From Diploscapter coronatus (Eukaryota > Nematoda > Chromadorea > Rhabditida > Rhabditidae), in NCBI GenBank assembly GCA_964036155.1, contig OZ038422.1, positions 310,001 to 374,000 of the forward strand: 64,000 nucleotides of DNA. Reading direction: 5' to 3'. A model generated the notes under the pieces. That model searched no databases and had not been told where the DNA came from. It saw only the letters and a program-made list of their open reading frames with translations. The position numbers and the translations under genes were made by a program. This document shows positions 36,231 to 47,093 of the stretch, in pieces. Within the stretch, counting starts at the first letter, position 1. Each line of letters opens with the position of its first letter.

Positions 36231-38159
36231 TTGATTGCATTTTCTTTTGACAGAACAAATTATTTGATAACATAGAAAAGGAACGGTGCACAACACAATG
36301 CACAACTGGAGTGAACAGGGAAGGGGAAGCGGTTGCGCGGGGCTGATTGTAGGGAATGAATAGAGAATGAGAAGAAATGACAATTATTCTAAACGAACCG
36401 CGGTGCCTTGGAATTTTTTTTATAGTGGGAAGTAGCATTTTTCCCTTTTTCGTCCTTCGTACTTGAGAAAAATCACCTGTTACACAGAAACACGCGGTTT
36501 TTTCTCGGATTTTCATTCACAGTGCTTTAAGCTGTCTAGCGTCATTTTTCGGAAGCAAATTGTTATGACTTTCTATCAATGCATTATTTTAAAAATATTT
36601 TTCCACTGAAAAATGTTTAAAATATCCCCGACAATATAGATAAAAATTTGCATGTAAAGTTAGAAAAAAAAAACCCCAATTTTTAGAGGGTTTCGCCGGA
36701 CAAGGCAAAGAGAGCAAAGCACTGTATAGGCATGACACTGATTGACACTGACGCTGGAGTGTCAGTGTTAAGCACTTTAAGTCCTGTTCAAAGCACGGTG
36801 GAACCTTTATTTCTTTTTCCTAATTTCTTTCCTCTTCGGGAAAAGGCTCAAGGAACGCTGTTCCTGCACACCGCTATCAGTAAGAAAATCTCTTGCTTTT
36901 AGGAAGAGTGGAACTGAGCCCACGGTTGCATTATCGCCATCGATGGCCCCTCTTTTTTCTCTCCCCCTTTTCGTCGCTTTCCGGATTTTGTCCCTGTCCC
37001 TTGGTGCTTTTTGATTTTCGTTCTTGCATTTTTGCGTATCTTCGAATAAACCGCTTAAAACTTATTTCGTGCTTTCAATCTCGTTTAAATTAGTTGGCTC
37101 TCTCCTGCATGCTAGTTACATCTAATTTCGCTCTTCCCTTGACTTTTTCAGGTCGCGCCTTTCCTTCCTCTTTTGATCTGTCACAATGCAAATGAGTTTC
37201 TGAACCGCCTGTTCTATTGAGACAGTTTTTATCTGTCAGTTCCCCTCTTATCTTTCTCCAGCTTTCACACGATTCACATCCAAAGCAGCATCACTTTTCT
37301 CTGGAGTAACAATTGATTGAATCGATGGGAGCAAACCAGCACAACAAAAGAATGCCAAAACGACGACATTCGCTCCGTTGAATGGCGGAAGAATGCTGAT
37401 TGAACAGAAAGCATTTCAGAATTGGCAGACATGGTAGGGATTATCGATTGATGATAACTAATAAATTGATAACACAAACAGACAACCGGGACTAACTGAC
37501 CTACACAAATGACAGAAATGTTAGAAACGACGACATACCTGCATGGAGGGAGGAGGCCATCTCTACTTCTCTGCTGATAAATAGGGGCCGCAAATGGTTT
37601 TGCAAAATCTATAATTTTCGAGAATTTCCTACTCAAAATAATCAAATACGTTATAACAAAAAACGCACTTTTTAATTGAGGAATTAGCCAAAACCGATCA
37701 GCGAAACGAATAGACTTTTTACTTCTACACTGGTAATTATCTCGAGTGTACGTGCACTTCTTGATAGAATTCTTTTGAACAAAGTTCATTTCTATGAATG
37801 GTTCATCGAATCTGATAATGACTTTTCGTGATCCTCCATCTTAAAGGGTACTTGCTTCTCAATTTTGAAGTTTCAAATGGCCACTTTTTGAGCCAAAATG
37901 AAAAATGCGAGGGGCGGAGTTTGCGATTCCTATACTGGTAGAGCATATAAATGGAGATAAGAGAGATGAATTGAGCGACTAGGTGATTAGAGAGGAACTG
38001 GTGCAGGAGGAGAGACTGCCAAAAGTGCACATCACGATGACATGAATGGGAACAGTCAAAGAATCGAATGCAGAGGCCTGGTTGAGGGTAGGGATGGAGG
38101 GCCTAAAATGAACAGATGAGTTGGACGGGGAAATGACGGAGTGAATAACAACGGCAGTT

Positions 38160-38333
38160 TGTAGATGGCATAACGTGAAATGAAGAAGCGTTTTTAGTAT
38201 TCGATGAAACGCACAAGTGACGAAATACGTCCTTTTTCTGCACAAATCCTGTCAATTTCTATTACGTTAAGTCGTTTTTACGTTTCGTCAAATACTAAAA
38301 AGCGCTTCGTCATTTCGCGTTACGCCATTTACA
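38160..38333. repeat. 174-bp long-arm hairpin
   Basis: Left arm TGTAGATGGCATAACGTGAA continuing to AGTATTCGATGAAACG; right arm CGTTTCGTCAAATACTAAAA continuing to GCGTTACGCCATTTACA. The arms are about 50 bp with few mismatches, loop about 70 bp. Confidence 0.9.
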
Positions 38334-38624
38334 GGTTACCATAACAATGAAACAAGGAAGAAGAAGGAATACTGCAAAACTGTTAAGCATCCCAAACAAG
38401 AAGGAAGGAGAAAGAGGAAGAAAAACCTGAGAAATAACGAAGACACCAACACGAGTGAACTGTGAAAGTAGGGACTGCCAACCATAATGAGAAATTCATC
38501 GAAACTGAACGAGGGACCCATTTTTGAGATTCTAATTGGATCCTTTATCCATCTCGGATGAGAGAAACTGAAAAAATTAGCATAAAAATGATTAAAAAAA
38601 ATAAAACCCAAATCGGAAAAATCA

Positions 38625-38880
38625 ATGTCGCCATGTGAAAGAGCATCGTCGAATCGTATAGTGGGTATCGTCAGGGCTGTCTGAAGTTCGAAAAAAATCG
38701 AACTTCAATTTAACTTGAACTTCCAACAAGTTCACAATTCAGTTCCAATAGTCCTGGGTATCGTTCAACTATTCAAAAAGTATGCTAATTGGCCAATTAT
38801 CGACGATAATTGAGGAGCTTTCAAGCTAGTGTTACTATTGAACCAAATGAAAAGGGTGTGACTTGACCGTCCCTACTTAC
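38625..38880. repeat. Dispersed repeat carrying a nested insertion
   Basis: Shares CACGTGAAAGAGCGG..ATCGAAT..GTATAGTAGGTA-type sequence and a GGACACTTTTGAATCCAGTG-like end with 46592-46772. This copy is interrupted at 38671-38755 by a CAGGGCTGT-type element. Confidence 0.65.
38671..38755. repeat. hAT-like miniature element nested in a dispersed repeat
   Basis: Begins TCAGGGCTGTCTGAAGTTCG and ends CCAATAGTCCT. It is flanked by the 8-bp direct repeat GGGTATCG (38663-38670 and 38756-38763). The equivalent site in the 46.6-kb copy is uninterrupted. An 8-bp duplication fits a hAT transposase. Confidence 0.75.
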
Positions 38881-41165
38881 ACCTGTATTTGACGGTAATA
38901 ATGTGCATCTACAGCCAGAAGAAATCAGCGTGATCTTTTATACTGTGCTCGTGCGGAAATTAAAATTGATCTCGAAATTTGAACCGGGTATGGAAGGAGC
39001 TTGAGTAAAGTACGAATTTTGAGGAGGGTACTTGAATATTTCACAATTTGATGGAATCTTATGATAGGGGATAAGGGTTGAAAACAATTAGTGGGGAACG
39101 TTAAACAAATGATTCGATTAACCAAATTAGAAGAATAGAGTTGGTCATGGGATTTTGACTTTTAGGCGTAAGCAGGTACGTTTCAGAAAATAGAATCTAC
39201 TTTTGAAAGGATGAATATCGTAATATTGTAGTCAGTTGCTGAGGAAGTAATTTTTATGCAAAATAGTTGAAAATTGGTAAATTATTGTAAGATTTGGCCA
39301 ACTGAGAGAAATAACGAGATGACGTGAGCTATCTTTTCCAACGTTATTCCTATCTGATTTCACCTCTTTCTTTATTCCCAGACATAGGAAACATTTTCGT
39401 CAAACGAAAGTAAACTATAGGGGTTAGATCGCAAGAGTTTTCTGACAATCGTACTCCCTAGGCCTGTCAGATAATGAAAACGTGCCGATATTTCGAATTA
39501 CAAAAGCGACGTGTCGGTTCAACGTAGGAACTTGCGGTAGGTTGAAGGTGCAATGAAATTCTGATTTCTCTTTTCATAGATTTATGAACGAACTTATTCC
39601 TCTTTTTATACAACTGGTCTGTCAATTTGGTCAACTACAACCTCCGACTCTTTTTTGTTTTCAAGGAAACTCTTTTCACGGAGATTCTCAGTCGAATTCT
39701 ATGTCAAAGTAACTCTATTTCCCCATAAAAATCACGAAATATGCCACTTTCAACGTCAAAGACAAGGCTAATTGAAACCCTTGATTCACATTTATCGCCT
39801 TTGCTATATAAATTTACAATATCTCAAAATTTTTGCGATTTGGATTCACTTGACATAACATTTGCACGAAACCTTGGGACTTTATCTGATTTTCAACTAA
39901 AGAACACTCAACTTTTTCAGTTCACGATGATAATAGAATATTCTACAAAACTCTAATTAGTACATGATTCAGTATCATGAGATCTACACCAACCAGCTTC
40001 AACTTGTAAGAACAGTGGATAATTAATTCGAATTAAGCAACTTCAACCGGATATGGCTATTTTCAAACACAGTAAACCACGATGTTTGATTTTATTTTTG
40101 CAGAATCTTTTAAAATATCCGAACGAATTGAATATTCCAAACTCGATATATTCCGAAAGAAACAGCAGAATAATGTATCAATCAGCTCGCCTACCGAAGA
40201 GGGTGATGAGGGGGTCTTGTGTTTGCAAAGGAAACGATTTTTACTTATCAAAGAGTTTTTTTTTTTTTGTATATCGTTGCGCATCATAACTATATTATGA
40301 TAGCAAAAGTATGTCTTTGCGTACAAAATTCATAGTGTTCATATGGACCAACGAATTAAAAAATTGAGTAAAAAATGGCATTTGGCTGTCTATGATACAA
40401 AACCAGCTCATTTTTAAACTAGGCGAGATGTTTTGAGTCTGATTATATCTTGCAAAACAAGATAATTAAAATGTATGATCTTTTCATATAGAAGAGTTAA
40501 TCAACTGCGCAATTAGGATAGTTAGATAACTAAATTAAAAAAAAAAGAATAACAAGTTATTTTGAGCTGGCTTAGTCGATAATTGGTGCAGCTCGCGGGT
40601 TTTTTATGTCCGGATCATACTATTTAAAAAAAAAACCTGCGAATCACGTCAACTATGAACTAAACCTTTTGAGATTTCGAAATTTAAAAATCACGAGAGA
40701 TGTTGCAAAATTTCTTTTTGTTTGAAAAATGCCAATCTTTCAAATAACGTTTATTTAAAAGCCGATGAATAGGATATAATGCAAAATATGCTTCTTAAAA
40801 ATTGTCTAGATACTTTTTAAATGTATGATTATATTATTATATTTAAAAAAAAAATGAAAACGTGCAGAGTTTTTGTAGTGGTTAATATCTGAAGTTTAAC
40901 GTTCAACAAGAAATTGTATCTTTTTCTGGTAAAATGTACATTCTCTAAAAACAAAAGCGATGATTTTCTCGAATTACGTGAACTAAGCCGCTCATTTTCG
41001 AATTAACATATACGATGGATATATCAAAGCCGAAAATAATCGCGAGTTTATAGTTTTAGGAAAAGCAGAGTCATTGGAGATTAAAGATTCAAAACGAGAA
41101 ATTGAATTCTTTCCAAGATTTTGGATTACTTTAGGAAAAATGGGAATAAATATTATTGATTGGAA

Positions 41166-41256
41166 AGAACGTCGATATTCAAAATTGCGTTATTTGTCTC
41201 GTTTCTCTCACACGTGACTCGTTATTTCGTTCCTCCAAATTCGATTTATAATTCTT
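41166..41256. repeat. Hairpin element, family E (reversed)
   Basis: ACGTCGATATTCAAAATTGC at the left matches the complement of the right end of the 58-kb copy, and TCCTCCAAATTCGATTTATA matches its left part. Confidence 0.75.
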
Positions 41257-41623
41257 GATAAACTCGCGGATATTTTGGGTTTATTATTCTATTTCGCTTT
41301 TTATGCTCAAATACGTTTATTTTAGGTTTCTCCTTGATTTTGTAATGACGTTTCTGATCCCAAGAAGTGCATATTTGTGCGAGTGAGAATTTGTTTTGAT
41401 TAATTCTGAGAAAATTATTTGCATAAAAAGGCAAAATATCAACACAATATGTCATACCCACCATATTGCAACTTGAAATGATAACATTCTCTTAATACAA
41501 AATACACACAAAATGAAAGTGCATTTGCGCTCGCATAAATCAAAATATGAAAATTTAATTGTAAAAAAAACTCAAAAAGTAACTATATTATCAAAATTTT
41601 TCATGTCCAACGCATCCATTCGG

Positions 41624-41710
41624 ACCTAGGGAGGACGATCGTCAGAAACCCCTTGCGACCTACCCCCTATAGTTTATTTCCACTTGACGAAAATGCCCTC
41701 CCTAGGTCGG
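41624..41710. repeat. CCTAGG-ended element, family C
   Basis: Left end GGACCTAGGGAGGACGATCG, right end GCCCTCCCTAGGTCGG, with GCGACCTACCCCCTATA in the middle. Copies at 51171-51372, 51996-52202 and a worn one at 53929-54106; half-ends near 39456. Confidence 0.8.
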
Positions 41711-42220
41711 CATGAAATTATATAGAAAATATCTTCACGACTTCATGATCAGCCCATCAAGATCTTGAGCTGGCTCAATTCTTTGAGCAACAGCTCCGTA
41801 GATAGAAAAACGAACCAGAGTAAAGGGAATGAAATTCATTTTTGAATTAATAATATTTGATGTGAACGAATCAATGTCAATTGAGTATCTATCTTATTCC
41901 GAGTAAAGTGACCTGGTGAATGGACCGACAGTGGCATTTCACTTGAATTCGATTGGGTTGGAAGAGTCAATGAAAGTTTCTATTATCGACTTTGTGGTCG
42001 TCAAGGAAAATTTTCTCAAGATTTCAAATCAATTAGTTCCAATCGCAATTCAGCATGTTTATTTATGAGTCATGAAGCTAACGATGATGAAAATGACATT
42101 TATTGACCAATTAGCAAAGAAAAAGATCTCTATTGAACGAATATTACACATCAGATTTGTACGTCATGCCGAGTGAGGGGTATTGAGATAATTTCATGAG
42201 ATTGTATAGAGAATATTTCC

Positions 42221-43093
42221 TCAGCATCCAGTTTCCGAGCCTCGGAATTTTAATTTCCCTCGACAGCAAACTTGAGTGGCATTGTTGAAAGGTTTATGCC
42301 CGCAGCAGTTATTCGCGGATCCTTTGAAGGACAGCTCTCCTGAGCAGCAGATCTGGATCATTTCATTGAAGGTCTTTGTTCCGCAGCAAGCCATATTATC
42401 CCATTCCTTTAAGCGCAACTTGTTTCCACAACAGATTTGGTTGGAAGAGTTGAACGGAACATCTTTACAGCAAGCGTTCGCTGAGCCCTTGAATTTCAAC
42501 TGTCCTTCGCAGCAGAGTTGAGTCGTCGAATTGAATGGCGTTGTCCCACAGCAGGAATCTGCTGACCCTTTGAACCGTAAAATGTCTTTGCAGCATAACT
42601 GTGTAGCAGAATTGTATGGCTTCGTTAGGCAACAATGTGTTGCAGATCCCTTTATACTGAGCTTGCTGTCGCAGCAGATGTGCGTTTGCGGATTGTAAAG
42701 TTCTCCTGAACAGCATTCAGATTGCAAACCATTAGGGTAAATCCTTCCACCACAGCAAACTTGCTCTTTCGGTCTATATAAGCCTGTTCCACAACATTCG
42801 GAAGTTGAGTCTCGCGGAAGTATCGTATCTCCGCAGCAGATCTCAGTAATTTGATCAAATATCGAACTTCCACAGCAAGCCGAATTCGCTCCACGTGGAT
42901 GAATCTTTCGGTTGCAACAAATCTCTTCAGCGGAATTAAATACCAAGCTCCCACAGCATTTTGAGTTGGGACGACGACGATACAAATGTTTATTGCAGCA
43001 AATTTTGGCGTCCGGATCATGAGGACGACAAAGCTTTCTTGATAGAGAGAGGCCGACGACAAGAAATATGAGAATAAAAAGGAGTAAATTCAT
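42221..43093 (-). CDS. Secreted galaxin-like double-cysteine repeat protein
   Basis: Single visible exon, 290 aa. The ATG at 43093 is chosen over one 51 bases upstream because it gives a clean signal peptide (MNLLLFILIFLVVGLSLS) and lies 16 bases after a CAG acceptor (43110-43112). The mature part holds 19 Cys-Cys pairs spaced 11-14 residues apart, forming about nine units of roughly 28 residues of the type CCGxxxFNxxTQxCCxxxLxFKGSxxx. This is the galaxin repeat pattern, first known from coral skeleton matrix proteins and present in scattered animal lineages. The C-terminal five units are more alike than the N-terminal ones, suggesting recent internal duplication. The stop falls exactly where the second Cys of a 20th pair would be. 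Likely extracellular and disulphide-rich; function unknown. Confidence 0.75.
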   Translation of the reverse strand: MNLLLFILIFLVVGLSLSRKLCRPHDPDAKICCNKHLYRRRPNSKCCGSLVFNSAEEICCNRKIHPRGANSACCGSSIFDQITEICCGDTILPRDSTSECCGTGLYRPKEQVCCGGRIYPNGLQSECCSGELYNPQTHICCDSKLSIKGSATHCCLTKPYNSATQLCCKDILRFKGSADSCCGTTPFNSTTQLCCEGQLKFKGSANACCKDVPFNSSNQICCGNKLRLKEWDNMACCGTKTFNEMIQICCSGELSFKGSANNCCGHKPFNNATQVCCRGKLKFRGSETGC

Positions 43094-44107
43094 TTCGATC
43101 GACAAGTTTCTGAATATCAAGAGAGACAACCTGGAAAAGTACACACATCGCTATGTAGTAACATGCGAATGAGAGATTCTTTTCCCTGTCTCAACCTTCT
43201 CTAGTCCGAACGCTGCGATAAAGCGATTTGGCTACCTTTCCAAATTACCTCCAATCTAACGCCTCAAGAAGTTAGCTAACGGAAAGCAGAAATCGATGAA
43301 CCTTTAGATGAAGAAAAGTAACAACATTCGTAAATTGTTTGTAAATGTCACCAAGATCACACCCAGTGTTCATAGCGATCATAAAGATTGAAAAAAATTA
43401 TTTCAGCTACAATTATCCCTCATCACTTTTGGATATCTCCGAGAGTTGTCTGTATCATGTGCATTGAATAATTATTAATTTATGATATTTATTAAAAGAA
43501 TAATTTTGATCAAATTAATCATGATCATATCAATAAACTTTATCTTCTTGTTGGCTACTGGTAAATACTCCAAACGTGAAAGTCGTTCAAATTTACAACT
43601 AATACCTAGTACAAAATGTTCTTCAATTTGAATATAAGTAACAAGTAGAGATGAGATATCGAACCAAAGGTAGGGAGCGCAAGTCCCGCTCACTTTGTGA
43701 AGTCAAAGTCAATGGAGACAATTTCGCTAAAATTTTCCGACATTTCTAGAATTTTTGCGAAACGATTTTTTTCTGATTTTTCTTTTTCCACTATTAGATA
43801 TCAGCCTAGGGAATATTTTTGCTCCCGGAACATTCCTTCGAAACACGAATTGGGCCGACCAAAACGTACAGCAAAGTTTTCAAATCATTCGTTTGAGCCT
43901 TGCAGACTTCGCTCACTATTTCCTTAAGCTGAATATGAAAGAACAGTCCTTTCTGATTATTTTGAGCAAAAAATTTCATAAAATTCGGTCAAGACACAAA
44001 AATATAGGCCCGAAAGTCATTTTTGCTGAAATAGCGCAATACAAAGCTATTTGACACTTGTTTCTTTTCTGAATTTCATAAATTTCGTCCGATATTAAGG
44101 AAAAGCA
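43094..44107. other. Spacer
   Basis: No coding exon supported. The stretch 43399-43470 is a dispersed repeat shared with 51410-51482. Confidence 0.5.
43399..43470. repeat. Dispersed 72-bp repeat
   Basis: Shares TTATTTCAG.TACAA.TATCCCT, ATCACTTTTGGAT and GAGAGTTGTCT.TATCATGT with 51410-51482 in the same orientation. Confidence 0.7.
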
Positions 44108-45431
44108 TTACTTTTCATTCTTCTTGAATATAGCACGAAGCATGCCCAAAGCAGCTTCTCTTACGTAACTCATGAAAAGGGTCATGTAGAGTTCGTAAAA
44201 TATGCCCGTAGAGCATAAAATTAGAATACACGCATTTACCAGGTCTGAATTATAATTTTATTAGACAAAATATATATCCTTAAACTAACTTTGCATAAAA
44301 ATTTCATAGGCGCAAAATTACGACAATTGTGGCTATCGGAATTGACATAAATGCGACAATTACGACTATCCAAATAGAATAGAAAAATTAGCTTGTAAAT
44401 GGACAAAAAATACTTGATATATGGAGCCTCTAATCAAAATGATTTCCATTTTACTTTTCGCCGATGAAGCATTGCGGCGAAATTACTCAGTCGAGCTATA
44501 TAAATGATAACTGGAATATGAAAAATGATAATATTAAAAAATGATTCACTACCTAGATCAGTTATTGTCAAAAATGCAATTCATCTTACAGCAGATTTTG
44601 CCACAGTTCTTTGCCAAAATAGCTTATAAATAGCTGTAATATTATAGTTATCCTTTTCATCGACATATCCATAAGCATGGATTTCTATCAATGAGTCATG
44701 ACAGGTATAATTCTGAATGAGACGTTTATTTTACATTGATTATCAATAAATAAAAGCTAAATTAGCATACCTCATATCTTTCAAAAACTTTATCCTTGCA
44801 AAATACTCCATTCCCATCGAAAATCATTTCGAAGAGGTTGTATATCGGCCAAATTATAAATGTCAAAAGAATGATTCTCGTTGCAAAACTGACAATCGTA
44901 AAACGAGTTGACTTTTCCTTGTAGCTTACGATAGCTTTCAAACGAGCCAGAAACATTTCTCTAAAAATATTTTTTAAATAATTTATTAGAAGAGATAGCC
45001 TATACATGATAACTCCCATTGTCAAGAATACTGTGGATACCATGAGATTAAATTGCCATGCTGAATTTAGATTTAGGTAATTTAATAGACCTTCCGTTTT
45101 CAACAATAAAAAGGGAGCATAGAAACTTATCCTCAACCCCAGAGTTATTCATTTAGCAATTCTTAAATAAGAAAACACCTTCTGTAGGCATAAATATGCA
45201 CAGAATTCCCACAACTTGCAACAGAATAAAATAATATTTGATACTTTTCACTCGTTTTGGACATTTGAATATCATAGCTGGCATCATGAATCTAAAAATT
45301 AGTGATGATAATACAAAAATAACATGAAGCATCGTGAAATATATCCATGTATCATTCTCAAATGGTGGACACTCTATCATTTGTGTATAGCTATAGCAAA
45401 AACGTCGTATTTTTTGAAAATATTCTTTCAT
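44108..45431 (-). pseudogene. Broken copy of the 7TM chemoreceptor-like gene
   Basis: Exon-by-exon relative of the intact gene at 47094-49070 (shared IECPPF, PAMIFKCPKRVKSIKYYFIL, PFLLLKTEGLLNYL, EMFLARLKAIVSY, DLVNACIL). Three lesions are visible. The acceptor before the second exon reads TGG instead of CAG (45139-45141). A Trp codon of the intact copy is TGA at 44581-44583. About 16-17 bases are missing near 44483-44491, so the frame of the next exon is lost, although FRR..SSAKSKMEIILI is readable in the shifted frame. First exon 45179-45431; last exon ends at the stop 44108-44110. Most likely a pseudogene formed after tandem duplication; an assembly error would have to explain all three changes. 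Confidence 0.78.
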
Positions 45432-45687
45432 AAAAATTTATACGAATGCGTTTCTCATGCACGTAACATAAGAAGAAGTCACAAAAATTCACCACATTTT
45501 ATAATAGCTACCTTATCATATCTCTCTAAAGAATTTTTTATCAAGAATAAGAATTTAAGAGAACTGCATTTTAATTAGGGTGTGTATATTTTCAAAACAT
45601 GTCATTTGTCAAAAAGTAGGTTATTCTTCAAAAGTACGAAGATGATTAAATTTATTATGATTATGATCGGCTCCTAGAAAAAGGCAC

Positions 45688-45780
45688 CAGGACACCAGTT
45701 AGAAAAAGGCATCACTTTTTTTTTCTTTTCTTCTCTTGCTTTCTCATACTATTTCTTAGAAAGGGTGATGCCTTTTTCTA
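45688..45780. repeat. Hairpin with AGAAAAAGGCATCAC arms
   Basis: AGAAAAAGGCATCAC (45701) pairs with GGTGATGCCTTTTTCT (45765-45780); the pyrimidine-rich loop carries TTTCTCATACTATTTCTTAG. A partial second copy of the left arm lies just upstream (45677). Confidence 0.8.
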
Positions 45781-46591
45781 TGAGTAGAGACCGCCAGCCA
45801 TTCTGCCAAATTCACTCTGGCATTACATTTCCTACATTTTTCAGGGACTGAGGTGCCCCTCTAAACATTCCCACCGAAAAAACCGCGAAAAAATACGTCA
45901 CTGATTAAAAAATTGATAAAATTTAACGCGAAAAATCGAAAAAATCGCTCCTTTTCGTGGACAAGGGAAAGGGGCGTGGCCTATCTGCAAAAGACACTAT
46001 GCCGCTCGCTCCCCCTTTCTTTCTCTGCCTTTGGGGATCTTTTTCTCTGCACTCTCCTCCATTTCAGCATTGGCTTCTTTTATATTTTCACTGATTATCA
46101 GGATCTCAGTTGCTCTACGCAGGATTTTTCTGATTTTTTCACCGAAGACGGACAATTGACCAACTAATCAAAATATGAAATAAAAACATATGTGCCTTTC
46201 AAAATATGCCTAGAGCGGTCCAATTTAGTAAAGACAAAAAAATGGTCATTTTGAAATTAATTTTAAAAATATTTTTTGATAAAATTTCGTTTTTTTCTTT
46301 CGAATAGCATAATTAAGGAGTATCAAATTTTATTTTAGTCAAGTTTTCAGACGATTTTAACGATCCCTTGTCAAGATACAGTACCGCAAAGGCGAGCATC
46401 TATTATTGCCTCGGAAAAATTTGCTCTACGCAGGATTTTTCTAATTTTTAAATATGTTGTACATTTCAACTAGGTGTACCGATTCATCAAAAAAAATGAA
46501 ATGTGCCTTTTTTATAACTCGAAATATTAGCATTGTCGTAATTTGGTGTGCATTTGACGCGCATTTGCGGACTTCTTTCGCATCCAATCAA

Positions 46592-46772
46592 TAAATCGAT
46601 ATCACCACGTGAAAGAGCGGTATCGAATTGTATAGTAGGTACCGATCAACTATTAAAAACAAAAGTAAAACAAAAAATATTTGCGATAATCGAAAGGGTT
46701 ATCAACTATGGACACTTTTGAATCCAGTGAAAGGGGCGGGGCTTTGCGGTCCCTATCTATGAGCCTTATGAT
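46592..46772. repeat. Dispersed repeat, uninterrupted copy
   Basis: Homologous to 38625-38880 over ACGTGAAAGAGC, TCGAATTGTATAGT and ATCAACTATT but without the inserted CAGGGCTGT element. Confidence 0.6.
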
Positions 46773-47093
46773 CTAGTAATAATGATCATTTTGACATTTG
46801 CAGCCAATGAATAATTTTTAATTGATAGTTTATCTGGTCGAGACGATGTTACAACTTATCGCGCAATGTGATGATAAATAATATTAGGAGAAAATGTTTA
46901 TTATTATTTAATAACAAGAACAATCATAAAATCCTAATCCTCGTTTAGTAAATATTTTTATTTTTACATAATACGCTTTTTCGAGTTTCTCCATGCAGTT
47001 TACGACTTAAAGATATGACAGCCACTCTTCCAGTTACGCTGATTATTTCTTCCCTGAGTTCAAGTTAGCTTTAAAAAATTTTGAAAAAACGAC

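Larger units (their letters stand above)
36231..42220. other. 6-kb gene-poor region
   Basis: No exon chain with consistent phases, conserved motif or domain is visible on either strand; the open frames present are isolated. It holds the 5' flank of the TGF-beta receptor and several repeats (38160-38333, 38625-38880 with the nested insertion 38671-38755, 41166-41256, 41624-41710). A lineage-specific or non-coding gene cannot be excluded. Confidence 0.5.
45432..47093. other. Spacer
   Basis: No coding exon supported. Contains the hairpin 45688-45780 and the dispersed repeat 46592-46772. The 46592-46772 copy is the uninterrupted form of the repeat broken at 38.67 kb. Confidence 0.5.

Noticed and set aside
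37274..37789. 171-residue open frame on the minus strand in the gene-poor region
   Set aside because: No splice context, no domain, mixed composition and no neighbouring exons in phase.
42276..42521. Gln/Leu-rich frame on the plus strand
   Set aside because: It is the antisense shadow of the double-cysteine repeat gene.
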